The position numbers and the translations under genes were made by a program. The notes beneath the pieces were generated by a model that was given only the letters and a program-made list of their open reading frames with translations, had not been told where the DNA came from and searched no databases. 64,000 nucleotides of DNA, taken from assembly GCA_021298975.1 (NCBI GenBank), contig JAJTGC010000010.1, forward strand, positions 1 through 64,000, written 5' to 3'. Each line of letters begins with the position of its first letter. Position 1 is the first letter of the stretch. This document shows positions 42,393 through 51,538 of the stretch, piece after piece. The DNA is from Oxalobacteraceae bacterium (GTDB lineage: Bacteria; Pseudomonadota; Gammaproteobacteria; Burkholderiales; Burkholderiaceae_D).

Positions 42393-43508
42393 TCAGCCAG
42401 GTGGTGTAATGCCCAGTAACTCAAAAAATTTGTCGAGTGAGCCAGCAGAGGCGCTGACATCGCGAATCATGTCCGGCAGACTCAGTTGACCCAAGTCGAC
42501 GGCGCGCTGTATCAGGTACGGTGTCGGGCTGTGCGGTTCAGTGCGGTGCAGGAAGGCTGCAATCGATAGCAGCGCTGCAAAGGCCTGCTCGCGATCCGCA
42601 ATGGCAGTGATGCCAAAATTTATGTCTGAACTTGCCGTCGTCATTCTCGCTGGTTCGTGATCCTGGTTTGATGCCTGCGTACTGTCTGATGCGACGCCTG
42701 TGTCGACATCCGTGCTGCGCACCCCTTGCACGGTTTCTGCCGCCGGCGGTAATTCTTTCAGCAGGCTTTGTGCCGCTTGCTGCAAACTGGCGATGGCATC
42801 GGCAAGTTTGGACAGTGAGGGCGAGGCCGTGGTCAATTGCGTGTCCAGTAAATGGGACAGTCTTGCGAGGGTCGCCAGTGCCTGATCGGATTGCAGATTA
42901 ATGGCTTCAAGCCATTCGCCATCGACTCGTTTGACGCTCTCGCGTATTTCGCGGCGGTTGCGCTGCTCGCCGGCCTGCGTCTTGGCATCATCGGCACTTG
43001 GCGCGCGTTCCCAGTCGAGCAGCGTGATCGGCGTTTCGCGATGTAATACAGGTCGTAGCAGCAGGGTACTCAGTCTGAGTGTCAAAGGCAGGTTTGTGTT
43101 CATCCACACAAAGGGAGCGACGCGACGTTCCGGATCCTCCTCCTCCATGGCAGGCCAGGCCGAAGTCCAGTAGCGTTCAGCCAGACCGGTCATCAGATTC
43201 AGTCCGGCATGCAGACCCGCCAGACCCGAAGTCCGTGTCCACGCATCGCACAACCACGCGGCTACCTGAAAATCCTTGGTTTCCTGATCCAGCAGCTGGA
43301 TGCAAGCCTGCGCGACTTTGCGCCAGTCTGCTTTCACCAGCGGTCTTTCCCATTCGCCCATGGGCAGCAGAGGATTGTCTTCTTCGCGCAGGCGGGCGAT
43401 GTCGGTGAAGGTGCGCTCGTAGCGCATCCATCGCCCCGCAGGCTCGGCGCCAGCCAGCGGCGCCAGCAGTTGTTGCACGAGTTCTTCCAGAGATTCGTCG
43501 GCCATCAT
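42393..43508 (-). CDS. tssA: T6SS protein TssA (ImpA-type)
   Basis: 371 residues from ATG 43508, whose ATGA overlaps the tssM stop. The ImpA N-terminal domain covers about 6-130: LEELVQQLLAPLAGAEPAGRWMRYERTFTDIARLREEDNPLLPMGEWERPLVKADWRKVAQACIQLL. A linker with a Gln/Ala-rich segment follows, and the C-terminus reads RAVDLGQLSLPDMIRDV. TssA primes baseplate and sheath-tube assembly. It is the last gene of the T6SS operon. Confidence 0.9.
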   Translation of the reverse strand: MMADESLEELVQQLLAPLAGAEPAGRWMRYERTFTDIARLREEDNPLLPMGEWERPLVKADWRKVAQACIQLLDQETKDFQVAAWLCDAWTRTSGLAGLHAGLNLMTGLAERYWTSAWPAMEEEDPERRVAPFVWMNTNLPLTLRLSTLLLRPVLHRETPITLLDWERAPSADDAKTQAGEQRNRREIRESVKRVDGEWLEAINLQSDQALATLARLSHLLDTQLTTASPSLSKLADAIASLQQAAQSLLKELPPAAETVQGVRSTDVDTGVASDSTQASNQDHEPARMTTASSDINFGITAIADREQAFAALLSIAAFLHRTEPHSPTPYLIQRAVDLGQLSLPDMIRDVSASAGSLDKFFELLGITPPG

Positions 43509-46500
43509 CGCTCTACCAAGGGTGCGCGTTCGGGGAATACCGCAGGCCAGGACAAGGGCGCGGTCTTGCCCGGCTCGGACAGTGTGACACCAACAAAGAT
43601 ACGCACGGGTTTTGCGCGAGGCGTGGGCTCTTTGCCGTCGCTTTGCACCGGTATATCGAATTTCAATGCGGAGCTGCGTGCATCCGAGGCTTCGGCAACA
43701 CGCAGTAACTGCACCATGTCGAGCAGCGCCCATGGGCCATCGAAACGGAACACGGCCTGCTTGCGACTGACTTCCAGATGCGCATTGTCCGGGTCGGCGC
43801 GAGGTATCAGTGTCGCGTCACTGGCAAATCGCAGTGTCAGCCGGATGGAGTCACCTGCTCTCCAGCGCAGCGCTCGCGGCGGATCGCGAAGTTTCAGCGT
43901 CTGGTCACCTATCGTGATCGTCCAATCGATAATCTTGTTGCCGTCGATTTCGGCGTTCACATTCGTGCGGAAACGCAAGCTCACATCGTAGGCAGCCAGT
44001 TGCGCAGCATCAGCCGGGAACAGGGGCGCCAGTAGCTGTCGTACCTGCAGCAGCTGCGTGGCGAAGTCCCGAATCGGTCCAATCGATCCTTCAGGCACAT
44101 TATTGCGTGCGAAGACTTCCGGTGACACAATAGGCAGTCGCGCCAGCAAAGCGGCCGTCTCCGACAGATCCGCTGCACTGATGGCGGCGTACTCGCTGGC
44201 TTTGATCCCGCTGCGATTGCCGATGAAAGGCCGACGGCCTTTGAGCAATCGATTGAATTCATTGGCAAAGCCGGTCCATTGCTCAGTGAAGGATCGGCGA
44301 TCCAGCAACAAACAGCGGCGCGTGATTGCCTTGTGCAATTCCACATGACGATCAGCGAAATAATTATTGGGGCGTTTGGGTGGTTCATTGGCCTTGAGTA
44401 CACCCAGACAGGCGTTGCCATCAAGCTCACGACCGAGTTCGATCATGAAACGCTCCAGCTTGATGAGACTGCCTTTCGGGTCCTTGGCTGCATAAAGATC
44501 GAGCTCTCGGTGGATACTGGTCCATCGCACCGTCTCGGCGTTGTTGCGTATCTCGGCGGGCAGTGTGCCTCGAAGTACCTGCACCTGAGCCGACAAAGAT
44601 TGCATTCTGATGAGCTGCTGATTCAGATATTCAGGCACATCTCCACCCGAAAACAAATTCAGTACGGAGCGCTGATCCACCTTGCCATCGTCCGTCTCAT
44701 CGACAATCTGATAAGGCCGCTCATCCAGCAACTCCTTGTTAAGCATCTGCAAGCGTGCACTGGCATCATTGCTCAGTATGGTCTGCAGCGTCCGTGACTC
44801 GGTATCCTGACCCAGATCTTTCAGTAGGGCGATCAGTCGTTTGACATGACCGCTGGTGAGCTCGAATGACGCCAGGGATACTGCTGCCGTGTTGTTGCGC
44901 AATTCCTCGGCATCGATGGGGCTGTAGGCGCGGCTGATTAAATCAACCAGACGCAAGGCATGCTGGAAATCGATGACACTGCTGACGCTTTCTTGCATGT
45001 CGGCCGGGAATTTGGGTAATTCATCGACGATGAATTTTTTATGACTTTCTCCGAATCGGACCGCTTTGGTCAGTTGCTCATTATCCCAACGCAGCAGGGT
45101 ACCGCGTTGCGTAACGACCAGCGCGTCGCCGATCGCAGGTGTCATGAAGGGCTGGCTCAGAAAATGCTCGATCGCTGGCAGTATGGCCTGCCGGGTTTTT
45201 GATTGAGTCAGCTTGCCGTTGCCAGCGACAATAATGTCACTGCCATCGCCAAACAGCGAGATATAGCGCTGTCGTAGCCGTGCATGCTCCTGACGTTGTT
45301 TGCGGCGTATCTGCTCCACCAAGTCGGTACCGATCAGTTTGTTGTCGGCAAATTGCTGCAGCATTTTTTCATATGACTCACCAAGATTAAGTGTGTCATT
45401 CGCCATCCAGCCGCCATGCCCCTGGGCGAGCAAAGTTTTTTGTTCCAGTAGCGCTTCGAATAGTTCCTTATACGCTGCGATCATTTCTGCACTGCTTGGA
45501 TCAACCTGACCATCAAATAAATTTGTTACGGTACCGAGTGTGGACTGAATTCGTTCTTCGCTGCGTATCAGCGGGTTGTCGATGAACAGCTTGCGGTTGA
45601 GTGCCTCCATACCTTTCACAAAACTGCACTGCGTAGCACGCTCAATCGCCTGCTGATCAATCAGCGAAGTTTCTCTCGCAGTGGCAGTGCGAAACAAGGT
45701 GAGACTGCCGTGCAGGTCGCCCGGCAATTCCGCACCCAGGGTATCAAGCACGAGCATGCGCAATTCCCGCTGGCTGTCTCGATGCAACGATTTGAGTCTT
45801 TGGATGGCTCCCACGTCAAAGCTCAAGCGATTAATTTCCTGAGCATAATTTGACAACACACTAAACTCACTCAGATTTTCCACGACCATCGAACTGTGCA
45901 GTGTGCCGGCAGTCACCGTAGTTTTATAAACGGGCGGATCACAATCCGATGCGCCACCCGAGAGCATGTACGTCGTCGGATTGCTCGGCGCATTCGTCAG
46001 CTCGGTCGTACGTCGATAAATCGCATGTTGTATGGTCTGCAGCCCCAGCTCGGCAAAGTCCTGTTCGATACGTTTATAGGCGCGCATGAGCAAATCATCG
46101 AACATGGGCCATGAGCCTGGCATGAAGGGATTGAGAAGGCCGGTCGCACCAGAGCGCACATCATCAAGCAGATGCAGCGTCCCGTCATAAATACTCATGT
46201 TTTTTGTGACGCGCTTTGATTGCAACTGCTCAAGCCCAATCATCAGTGACAGTGCAGTCTTGCGATACCACTCGAAGTCGATACGCTCCCCCTTGTTGCT
46301 GGCATCGGTGCGGTAGGCTCTGTCGCGGTTCAGTCCTTCAAGACCATCGGCCAGGAAAGGCAGGGTACGATTGAGCTGTATGTTACTGATCACGATGCCC
46401 AAGCCAAAGATCAAGGGAATACCCACCGCCACCCACCGGAACACCCGGCCCAGCAAGGGTCGTGATAATTTTTGTGCATGGGCGGCGCGAGACAGTCCGA

Positions 46501-47533
46501 ATTCGGCAAATACTTTTTCATCAAGCAAATCGCGCAGGAACAACGGCTGATGACCGTTACCGCTCAAATAAATGCCGCGCAAGAAGAACGGATCGTGAAA
46601 GGCATTGGGTTGCATCAGGCCTTGCAGATAATCCGCGGCACCCGCACGCAATGCCGCAATGCGTGAGGGCAAAAGAAACACGGCTGCCGATGCGGGTACA
46701 TCGGCATTGGAGGCAAACAGCTCGGCGCTGATGTCGGCCACATCCTGCTCGATCTGATCAAAGGCTTGTGTGACCCAGTTGGATTGATACATCGCCGCTG
46801 GCTGATAAGGCGACGACCAGCCCAGCATGCTGTGGCACAGTGCTTCGGGCAGCGACCAGGCCAGTGCGTCGAACCCGGGTAGATCCTCGGCACCGGAAAT
46901 GACGACATACACGGCAAAGCGCATCGCATAGCGATTTTGGGCAATCCAGATCCGGCGGCTGATGGCGTCAGCGCGTTCGCGCAGACGTTCCCGGCCTTCG
47001 GGTGTGCGATCCAGCAGCAGGCTCGCAGAGACCGATACGATCATGGAGTCGAGTGGTCGCTGAGGCCGGTACTTGCCGCATAGCGCGACGAATTCTTCCC
47101 AGCGTTTTTCCTGGGCATCGGCACCGCTCGGGTCATCGAGCTGATCCGCGCTCATTTCAACGACGACGCCCCGATCAAACAAATGCCAGCGTGGCGCATC
47201 CTCGGTGGGTACCTCGATTTCGCTCAGCAAGGCTTGCGACAGGCCGCAGGCTTCAATGGCAGGCCGTGCGTCATTGCTGCCATCATGCAGCAGCACGACC
47301 CAGGGAATGTCATAGCGTTTGTCATGACTGACAATATTGGCTTCGATCTTGCGAGTCGCGGCGCGGAAGGATGAGCGCAGTCGGCCGATATCCAGAGCGA
47401 TCCGGCGCGCACCTGCCTTGTCGCTCGAGCGATCAATCCCGTAGCGCAGTGCGACGATGAGCACGGTCAGTATGGTGACCAGCAGCACCGCGATCCAGAC
47501 GATGGAGAAACTGTTATCCACGATCGCCCTCAT
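43505..47533 (-). CDS. tssM: T6SS membrane-complex protein TssM (IcmF)
   Basis: 1342 residues. Membrane segments at about 10-32 and 367-386 bracket the cytoplasmic domain, and the long remainder is periplasmic, with the C-terminal beta domain (DWTITIGDQTLKLRDPPRALRW). The position where other TssM proteins carry a Walker A loop (IPW...GPPGxGKT) reads IPWVVLLHDGSNDARPAI at 76-93, so the nucleotide-binding loop is lost. Only one N-terminal membrane segment is seen instead of the usual hairpin. TssM joins TssJ and TssL in the envelope-spanning channel. Its start overlaps the tssL stop by 20 bases. Confidence 0.93.
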   Translation of the reverse strand: MRAIVDNSFSIVWIAVLLVTILTVLIVALRYGIDRSSDKAGARRIALDIGRLRSSFRAATRKIEANIVSHDKRYDIPWVVLLHDGSNDARPAIEACGLSQALLSEIEVPTEDAPRWHLFDRGVVVEMSADQLDDPSGADAQEKRWEEFVALCGKYRPQRPLDSMIVSVSASLLLDRTPEGRERLRERADAISRRIWIAQNRYAMRFAVYVVISGAEDLPGFDALAWSLPEALCHSMLGWSSPYQPAAMYQSNWVTQAFDQIEQDVADISAELFASNADVPASAAVFLLPSRIAALRAGAADYLQGLMQPNAFHDPFFLRGIYLSGNGHQPLFLRDLLDEKVFAEFGLSRAAHAQKLSRPLLGRVFRWVAVGIPLIFGLGIVISNIQLNRTLPFLADGLEGLNRDRAYRTDASNKGERIDFEWYRKTALSLMIGLEQLQSKRVTKNMSIYDGTLHLLDDVRSGATGLLNPFMPGSWPMFDDLLMRAYKRIEQDFAELGLQTIQHAIYRRTTELTNAPSNPTTYMLSGGASDCDPPVYKTTVTAGTLHSSMVVENLSEFSVLSNYAQEINRLSFDVGAIQRLKSLHRDSQRELRMLVLDTLGAELPGDLHGSLTLFRTATARETSLIDQQAIERATQCSFVKGMEALNRKLFIDNPLIRSEERIQSTLGTVTNLFDGQVDPSSAEMIAAYKELFEALLEQKTLLAQGHGGWMANDTLNLGESYEKMLQQFADNKLIGTDLVEQIRRKQRQEHARLRQRYISLFGDGSDIIVAGNGKLTQSKTRQAILPAIEHFLSQPFMTPAIGDALVVTQRGTLLRWDNEQLTKAVRFGESHKKFIVDELPKFPADMQESVSSVIDFQHALRLVDLISRAYSPIDAEELRNNTAAVSLASFELTSGHVKRLIALLKDLGQDTESRTLQTILSNDASARLQMLNKELLDERPYQIVDETDDGKVDQRSVLNLFSGGDVPEYLNQQLIRMQSLSAQVQVLRGTLPAEIRNNAETVRWTSIHRELDLYAAKDPKGSLIKLERFMIELGRELDGNACLGVLKANEPPKRPNNYFADRHVELHKAITRRCLLLDRRSFTEQWTGFANEFNRLLKGRRPFIGNRSGIKASEYAAISAADLSETAALLARLPIVSPEVFARNNVPEGSIGPIRDFATQLLQVRQLLAPLFPADAAQLAAYDVSLRFRTNVNAEIDGNKIIDWTITIGDQTLKLRDPPRALRWRAGDSIRLTLRFASDATLIPRADPDNAHLEVSRKQAVFRFDGPWALLDMVQLLRVAEASDARSSALKFDIPVQSDGKEPTPRAKPVRIFVGVTLSEPGKTAPLSWPAVFPERAPLVER

Positions 47534-48419
47534 TCGGAACGGTTTGCTGCAAGCGCGTTGGCGCCGCGGGCTCCAGTGCCTTGCGCACAGGCGCCGAGGT
47601 GACCCGCCATAACACCTGAGACAGGATCAGCAGGAGCAGCATCACACCGATGAAGCCGACAAAGCCTCGGCTGAAACGAAAAAAACGTACCGGCACGATG
47701 TGCGAGAGCGGATAGCGATAGGCCTGTGCCGAGAGTACGCGGTCGGCGTTGGCAGGCTGGCTTGCCAATCCGGGAGCGAGTGCAGGCTCGCGACGATAAA
47801 TTTTTCGGAAGAGCGCGTCACGCAAAGGTTGCAGATGATGATGAGCCTGATCGCCGCGATAGCGGCCTTCGAAGCCAATCGCAATCGCGAACAGATAGAG
47901 CGGCGCCATTTGTGGTGGCGGGCCACTGGTTTCGGCGAGCAGTGCATCAATTTGTTCGAATATCTTGTCACCGGAGACGCTGCTGCCAAACAGGCGGGCT
48001 TCAACCAGGGTCTCGGTAAATCGTGCTTGGCCGGGCCACGGTCGAGACAGCAAAAATTCGTCCGCAATGGCGGCTTTCAGGTAGCGCAATTCTTCTACGG
48101 CAGAGCGATCGGCTGGCGTGCCTATCCGCGATATTTCCATGATTTGCGTGTCAATCTCCCGCGCCAGTGTGTTGCAAACTTCCTCGGCAGCGGCGCGCGC
48201 ACGGGACGACTCGTCATCCGAACCGATACGGTGGTTGTCGTAGCTCTCGATAAGGCGCAACACCTCGGCAACAAACAGCCGCAACTGTCGCAGCAACAAG
48301 GAATCGGTCGGCATGCTCGCTGCCGTTGTCGTTTGTGTCCATGGCTCGGCTGCCGACGTTGGGATCAGCGTCGTGATCGCAGGCGTTGGTGCGCGGTTTG
48401 GAAGAGTGAGCTTACCCAT
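47514..48419 (-). CDS. tssL: T6SS membrane-complex protein TssL (DotU/IcmH)
   Basis: 301 residues from ATG 48419 (MGKLTLPNRAP, with GAGGT upstream); a TTG 15 bases earlier is possible. The DotU domain covers about 45-240: ELRYLKAAIADEFLLSRPWPGQARFTETLVEARLFGSSVSGDKIFEQID and LYLFAIAIGFEGRYRG. A single C-terminal membrane anchor follows (FVGFIGVMLLLLILSQVLW). It has no peptidoglycan-binding extension. The Pro/Thr-rich N-terminus is disordered. Confidence 0.93.
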   Translation of the reverse strand: MGKLTLPNRAPTPAITTLIPTSAAEPWTQTTTAASMPTDSLLLRQLRLFVAEVLRLIESYDNHRIGSDDESSRARAAAEEVCNTLAREIDTQIMEISRIGTPADRSAVEELRYLKAAIADEFLLSRPWPGQARFTETLVEARLFGSSVSGDKIFEQIDALLAETSGPPPQMAPLYLFAIAIGFEGRYRGDQAHHHLQPLRDALFRKIYRREPALAPGLASQPANADRVLSAQAYRYPLSHIVPVRFFRFSRGFVGFIGVMLLLLILSQVLWRVTSAPVRKALEPAAPTRLQQTVPNEGDRG

Positions 48420-48430
48420 GGATGCAGACC

Positions 48431-49753
48431 TCAATATCCTTGGGTATGAATGAACAGCGCGATGCTGGCGGGTCGGCTCGTGCTGGCGGCGCCGCCCGAG
48501 GGACCCATCACCAGTCGACTGTCGGCCTGACTCAACTCTGGCCCGGGCAGGATTTCATAGAGCATCACATCCGGCAGGCTGCGCAATTGCATCTCCGGCG
48601 CTGCGGTGATCCGTGCGCGTCGGTAGCCCAACACGCGTTTTTCGCGCAGCTCGGAAAACACATGCGCCGGTCCGATCACCGCGGTGTCCATCCATCGCTC
48701 GATCTCGGCGGGTTTTGCACCCTTGACACCGATAACGAGGCGTTTGCTGATCCACTCGGGCCGCAGCACCAGCTCATAGGCGCCGTTTACCCACGCCAGA
48801 TTGATCTCACGATAATCCTGGCTGACCTCCGACAAGTTGTCGCTCAATTCCTTGAGCAGTGGCAGCAGCGAACGGTGCGGTTGGGCATGATCGTAAGGGG
48901 GCGGCGTGATCGGCAGTGCGCCCGGCCGCAGCAGCGACAGCGGGCCCAGCAGATTGCACAGGGCAAGGTAGAGCGGATAGGGTGAAATGACCGGACTCTG
49001 CAAATGCGCCTCCAGCACCGGCAGGGCGGGCACCATGCAGGAAAGTCGCTGCAACAACACCAGCCGCTCGGCACGTTGCTCGGCCACCGAGACGCCGGCG
49101 GCCTGCCTTGCGACAAAGGCCGCTTTGCTGCGCAGCAGATGCACCATCTCGCTGAACTGCTCCAGCAGCTCGGGCACGGCATGTAAATCAAGCAGTGCCG
49201 GCAGCGTGCCATCAAGCTTGATGACGCCATCATCTTCGAGCACGCCACCCATGGCCATGCTGACCATCAGCGCGGGCGGTGCGTCGCCGATGGCGAGCGA
49301 TAGGTTGGGTATCAGGCGCGGAATGTCGGCGGGTGCAGCATCGGAGACTTCATCTTCGACCGGATCGGTTTTCACCGACAGAAAACGCGGCGCCATTTCG
49401 GGCATTTTCATATTGCGTGACACCGGCAAACACAGCCAGATGGTTTGTGGTCCCTGCGACAGTGCTTCCTTGATCGAATCGGTTCGGATGGACAGATCAA
49501 TCGCCTGTGTATCGTCAGGCGAGAGCGCAATGGCAGTGCCATCCGGCAGAATGGCTTCCAGTTCCAATATGCGCACGGTACCCGAGGCCAGCAGCGCCAG
49601 ATCGAATTTCAGGCGCTTCACACCCCATGCGTACGGCGTACCCGTGAGCGTGTGCCAGGCGATGAGCGCATCAATACGCGCGGATTCCAGCTGAAAATGC
49701 TGTGGCGAGAGCAGCATGCCCTCATGCCACTGAATGCGATCAGGACATTTCAT
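48431..49753 (-). CDS. tssK: T6SS baseplate protein TssK
   Basis: 440 residues. Family signatures are clear: IQWHEGMLLSPQHFQLESARIDALIAWH at the N-terminus, and PHRSLLPLLKEL, YELVLRPEWISKRLVIGVKGA and ALFIHTQGY at the C-terminus. TssK links the baseplate to the membrane complex. Located between tssJ (upstream, 35-base gap) and tssL. Confidence 0.94.
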   Translation of the reverse strand: MKCPDRIQWHEGMLLSPQHFQLESARIDALIAWHTLTGTPYAWGVKRLKFDLALLASGTVRILELEAILPDGTAIALSPDDTQAIDLSIRTDSIKEALSQGPQTIWLCLPVSRNMKMPEMAPRFLSVKTDPVEDEVSDAAPADIPRLIPNLSLAIGDAPPALMVSMAMGGVLEDDGVIKLDGTLPALLDLHAVPELLEQFSEMVHLLRSKAAFVARQAAGVSVAEQRAERLVLLQRLSCMVPALPVLEAHLQSPVISPYPLYLALCNLLGPLSLLRPGALPITPPPYDHAQPHRSLLPLLKELSDNLSEVSQDYREINLAWVNGAYELVLRPEWISKRLVIGVKGAKPAEIERWMDTAVIGPAHVFSELREKRVLGYRRARITAAPEMQLRSLPDVMLYEILPGPELSQADSRLVMGPSGGAASTSRPASIALFIHTQGY

Positions 49754-49788
49754 GCGTTTGCTCCATAGAACGAGATCTGATCATTTAT

Positions 49789-50271
49789 TTATTTCTCCGA
49801 AGCGCTGACCGAAAATTCGGTCGCACCCAATTCAACGCTGAGCTTGCCTTTGAAGGTATCGACCCGCACATTGTGTTCACCTGAAGTGAGATAGTCCGCC
49901 ATGATCACGGCCAGGAATACCCGTTTCTCCGCAAACCGCTTGCCGGGCAAGGTGATCGTTGCGCCCGGTACCAGCTCGAGACTTTCGATATCCAGATCGC
50001 CAGGATTGGCCTTGATCAGACCGGCACGTAAAGCAAACCAGTCGCTGGCTTTCATGACGGCGATTTTTCTTGCCAGCGCTTCATCCATGACCAGTACGAT
50101 GTCGACCGCCACCGGAAAATCCTTGTTCGAGCCTGCGGTCGTCGTCAGCGATACCCGATCCCACTCCGGCTTTACGCCCGGCGGAAACAGGGTACTTTTC
50201 ACTGTGCTGCAGCCGCCCAGAATCAGCATGAGCAGCAGCCAGGTGAGCCAGCGGGATGACGCAGCAGCCAT
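49789..50271 (-). CDS. tssJ: T6SS outer-membrane lipoprotein TssJ
   Basis: 160 residues with a lipoprotein signal: hydrophobic core WLTWLLLMLILGGCST, lipobox LGGC at about 18-21. The mature beta-sandwich has the TssJ pattern VDIVLVMDEALARKIAVMKASDWFA and ITLPGKRFAEKRVFLAVIMADYL. It anchors TssM to the outer membrane, which confirms a diderm host. Confidence 0.92.
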   Translation of the reverse strand: MAAASSRWLTWLLLMLILGGCSTVKSTLFPPGVKPEWDRVSLTTTAGSNKDFPVAVDIVLVMDEALARKIAVMKASDWFALRAGLIKANPGDLDIESLELVPGATITLPGKRFAEKRVFLAVIMADYLTSGEHNVRVDTFKGKLSVELGATEFSVSASEK

Positions 50272-50273
50272 CG

Positions 50274-50516
50274 TTATTTACCTTTCCCCGGCGCCGTCGC
50301 GTTGTACATCACCGAACTGGCCGTGGGCAGCACGACCGGTGAATAACCGACGGCACTCTTGTTCTCAGCAGTGGCTTGCATCCTGGCGTCGTAATCTGCC
50401 TTGGCCGATTGATGACCCAGCTCAAAGCCGAGCATGATCAGGAGCGCCACCAGCAGCACCGAGCACACGGTGCAAATCATCACCAGACGCGGCGTCATCA
50501 GCAGCGTGACTTTCAT
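50274..50516 (-). CDS. Small membrane protein of the T6SS operon
   Basis: 80 residues from ATG 50516 (overlapping the PAAR-like gene stop as ATGA). One strong membrane segment at about 9-32 (PRLVMICTVCSVLLVALLIMLGF), followed by a charged, Ala/Thr-rich soluble tail. No family recognised. Tight coupling on both sides (two bases to tssJ) makes a role in the T6SS or as an immunity/accessory membrane protein plausible; neither is shown by the sequence. Confidence 0.75.
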   Translation of the reverse strand: MKVTLLMTPRLVMICTVCSVLLVALLIMLGFELGHQSAKADYDARMQATAENKSAVGYSPVVLPTASSVMYNATAPGKGK

Positions 50517-50899
50517 GCGACCTCCACCGTCATTTGGCCGGGCATCGATACCTCGATCGAACCGCCCCAATTGCACAGCAGCTTGGAGCCATCATTCAGC
50601 GCAGGCATATTGGCAATCTGTACGGTGGGTGAACCGGGCACCCAGGGTGCGACCGTCATGGGTATGCAAGGCATGGGGGTCAGCACACCCAGCGCTGCTG
50701 CGGTCGCTGCAGCGACCATCGGATTGGCCATGGACTGACACATACCGAAGGGCATGATGTTCATCATGGGTACGTTATCCATGATGTTGGCCGATGGCGC
50801 GCCCGACATGACGCAATTGAGCGGCAGTACATTCAGCGTCCCCGGTGCCATACCGAACGAGCATTTCAACATCGCGCCAGAACAAACCAGTTTGCCCAT
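50513..50899 (-). CDS. PAAR-like DUF4280 protein
   Basis: 128 residues: GAMLKCSFGMAPGTLNVLPLN, NIMDNVPMMNIMPFGMCQSMANPMVAAATAAALGVLTPMPCIPMTVAPWVPGSP and LLCNWGGSIEVSMPGQMTVEV. These are DUF4280 hallmarks, a PAAR-like family that caps the VgrG spike. Cysteines at four conserved places could bind a metal as in PAAR tips. No effector extension follows. The gene is two upstream of tssJ and close to vgrG, as expected for a spike-tip protein. Confidence 0.88.
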   Translation of the reverse strand: MGKLVCSGAMLKCSFGMAPGTLNVLPLNCVMSGAPSANIMDNVPMMNIMPFGMCQSMANPMVAAATAAALGVLTPMPCIPMTVAPWVPGSPTVQIANMPALNDGSKLLCNWGGSIEVSMPGQMTVEVA

Positions 50900-51525
50900 C
50901 AGCTCCCCCTGAACAGTTTTTCGAACCGTTCCGCCATGCGCGGCGCTTCGCCACCTTGCGGTTTACCGTTCTGATCAAAGCGCGCCGCATTACCCACACT
51001 CAGTCCTTTGTCAAAACTGCTGCGCTCCATCACCTGCCCATTGGTCCAGTAGCGGATCATCGGGCCGTGCAGCGTATTGTCCTTGTAGGTGGTGCGCTGA
51101 ATCACCGTACCATCGCTGGTCAGGTCTTCCGTCACACCGTCGAGCTTGCCGTCTTTGTACTGCGCCCGTCGAATGAGACGACCGTGCGTGTAATAGCGGG
51201 CCTCGCCCTGCAGCAAACCTTTCACATAATTCAGCTCTGCAGCGACATGGCCGGCGCTGTCGTACACGGTGGTTACACCGTGTGCCTGACCTTGCTCATA
51301 CTGCTGCTTCATCTGCAGACGATCATTGAAGTGATATTCGCTGCTGCCGTGACGCTGCCCGTCGCTGTAGGCAGCGCGCTGCAGCAGACGACCGTATTCG
51401 TCATAACTCTCGGTCGGGCCATGCAACTGCCCGCTGCGCATGCTCACGGACTGCAGCAAGCCACCATCGTCGCCCACGATGCGCACCGCTTCGGTCGGAG
51501 AGGTAGGGAGAATGTCGTCGCTCAT
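50899..51525 (-). CDS. MORN/YwqK-type repeat protein of the T6SS operon
   Basis: 208 residues made of about seven repeats of 20-24 residues with the pattern Y/F-x-x-G-x-x-H/D/Q-G-x-x-x-x-Y-x-x-x-G (for example GQLHGPTESYDEYGR, GQRHGSSEYHF, GQAHGVTTVYDSAGH, GKLDGVTEDL, NTLHGPMIRYWTNGQ). No signal peptide. YwqK-like repeats occur in antitoxins and in proteins next to T6SS spike genes. Between vgrG and the PAAR-like gene it could be an adaptor, chaperone or immunity protein; which of these is unknown. Confidence 0.8.
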   Translation of the reverse strand: MSDDILPTSPTEAVRIVGDDGGLLQSVSMRSGQLHGPTESYDEYGRLLQRAAYSDGQRHGSSEYHFNDRLQMKQQYEQGQAHGVTTVYDSAGHVAAELNYVKGLLQGEARYYTHGRLIRRAQYKDGKLDGVTEDLTSDGTVIQRTTYKDNTLHGPMIRYWTNGQVMERSSFDKGLSVGNAARFDQNGKPQGGEAPRMAERFEKLFRGS

Positions 51526-51538
51526 GATCTGCAGGTTT

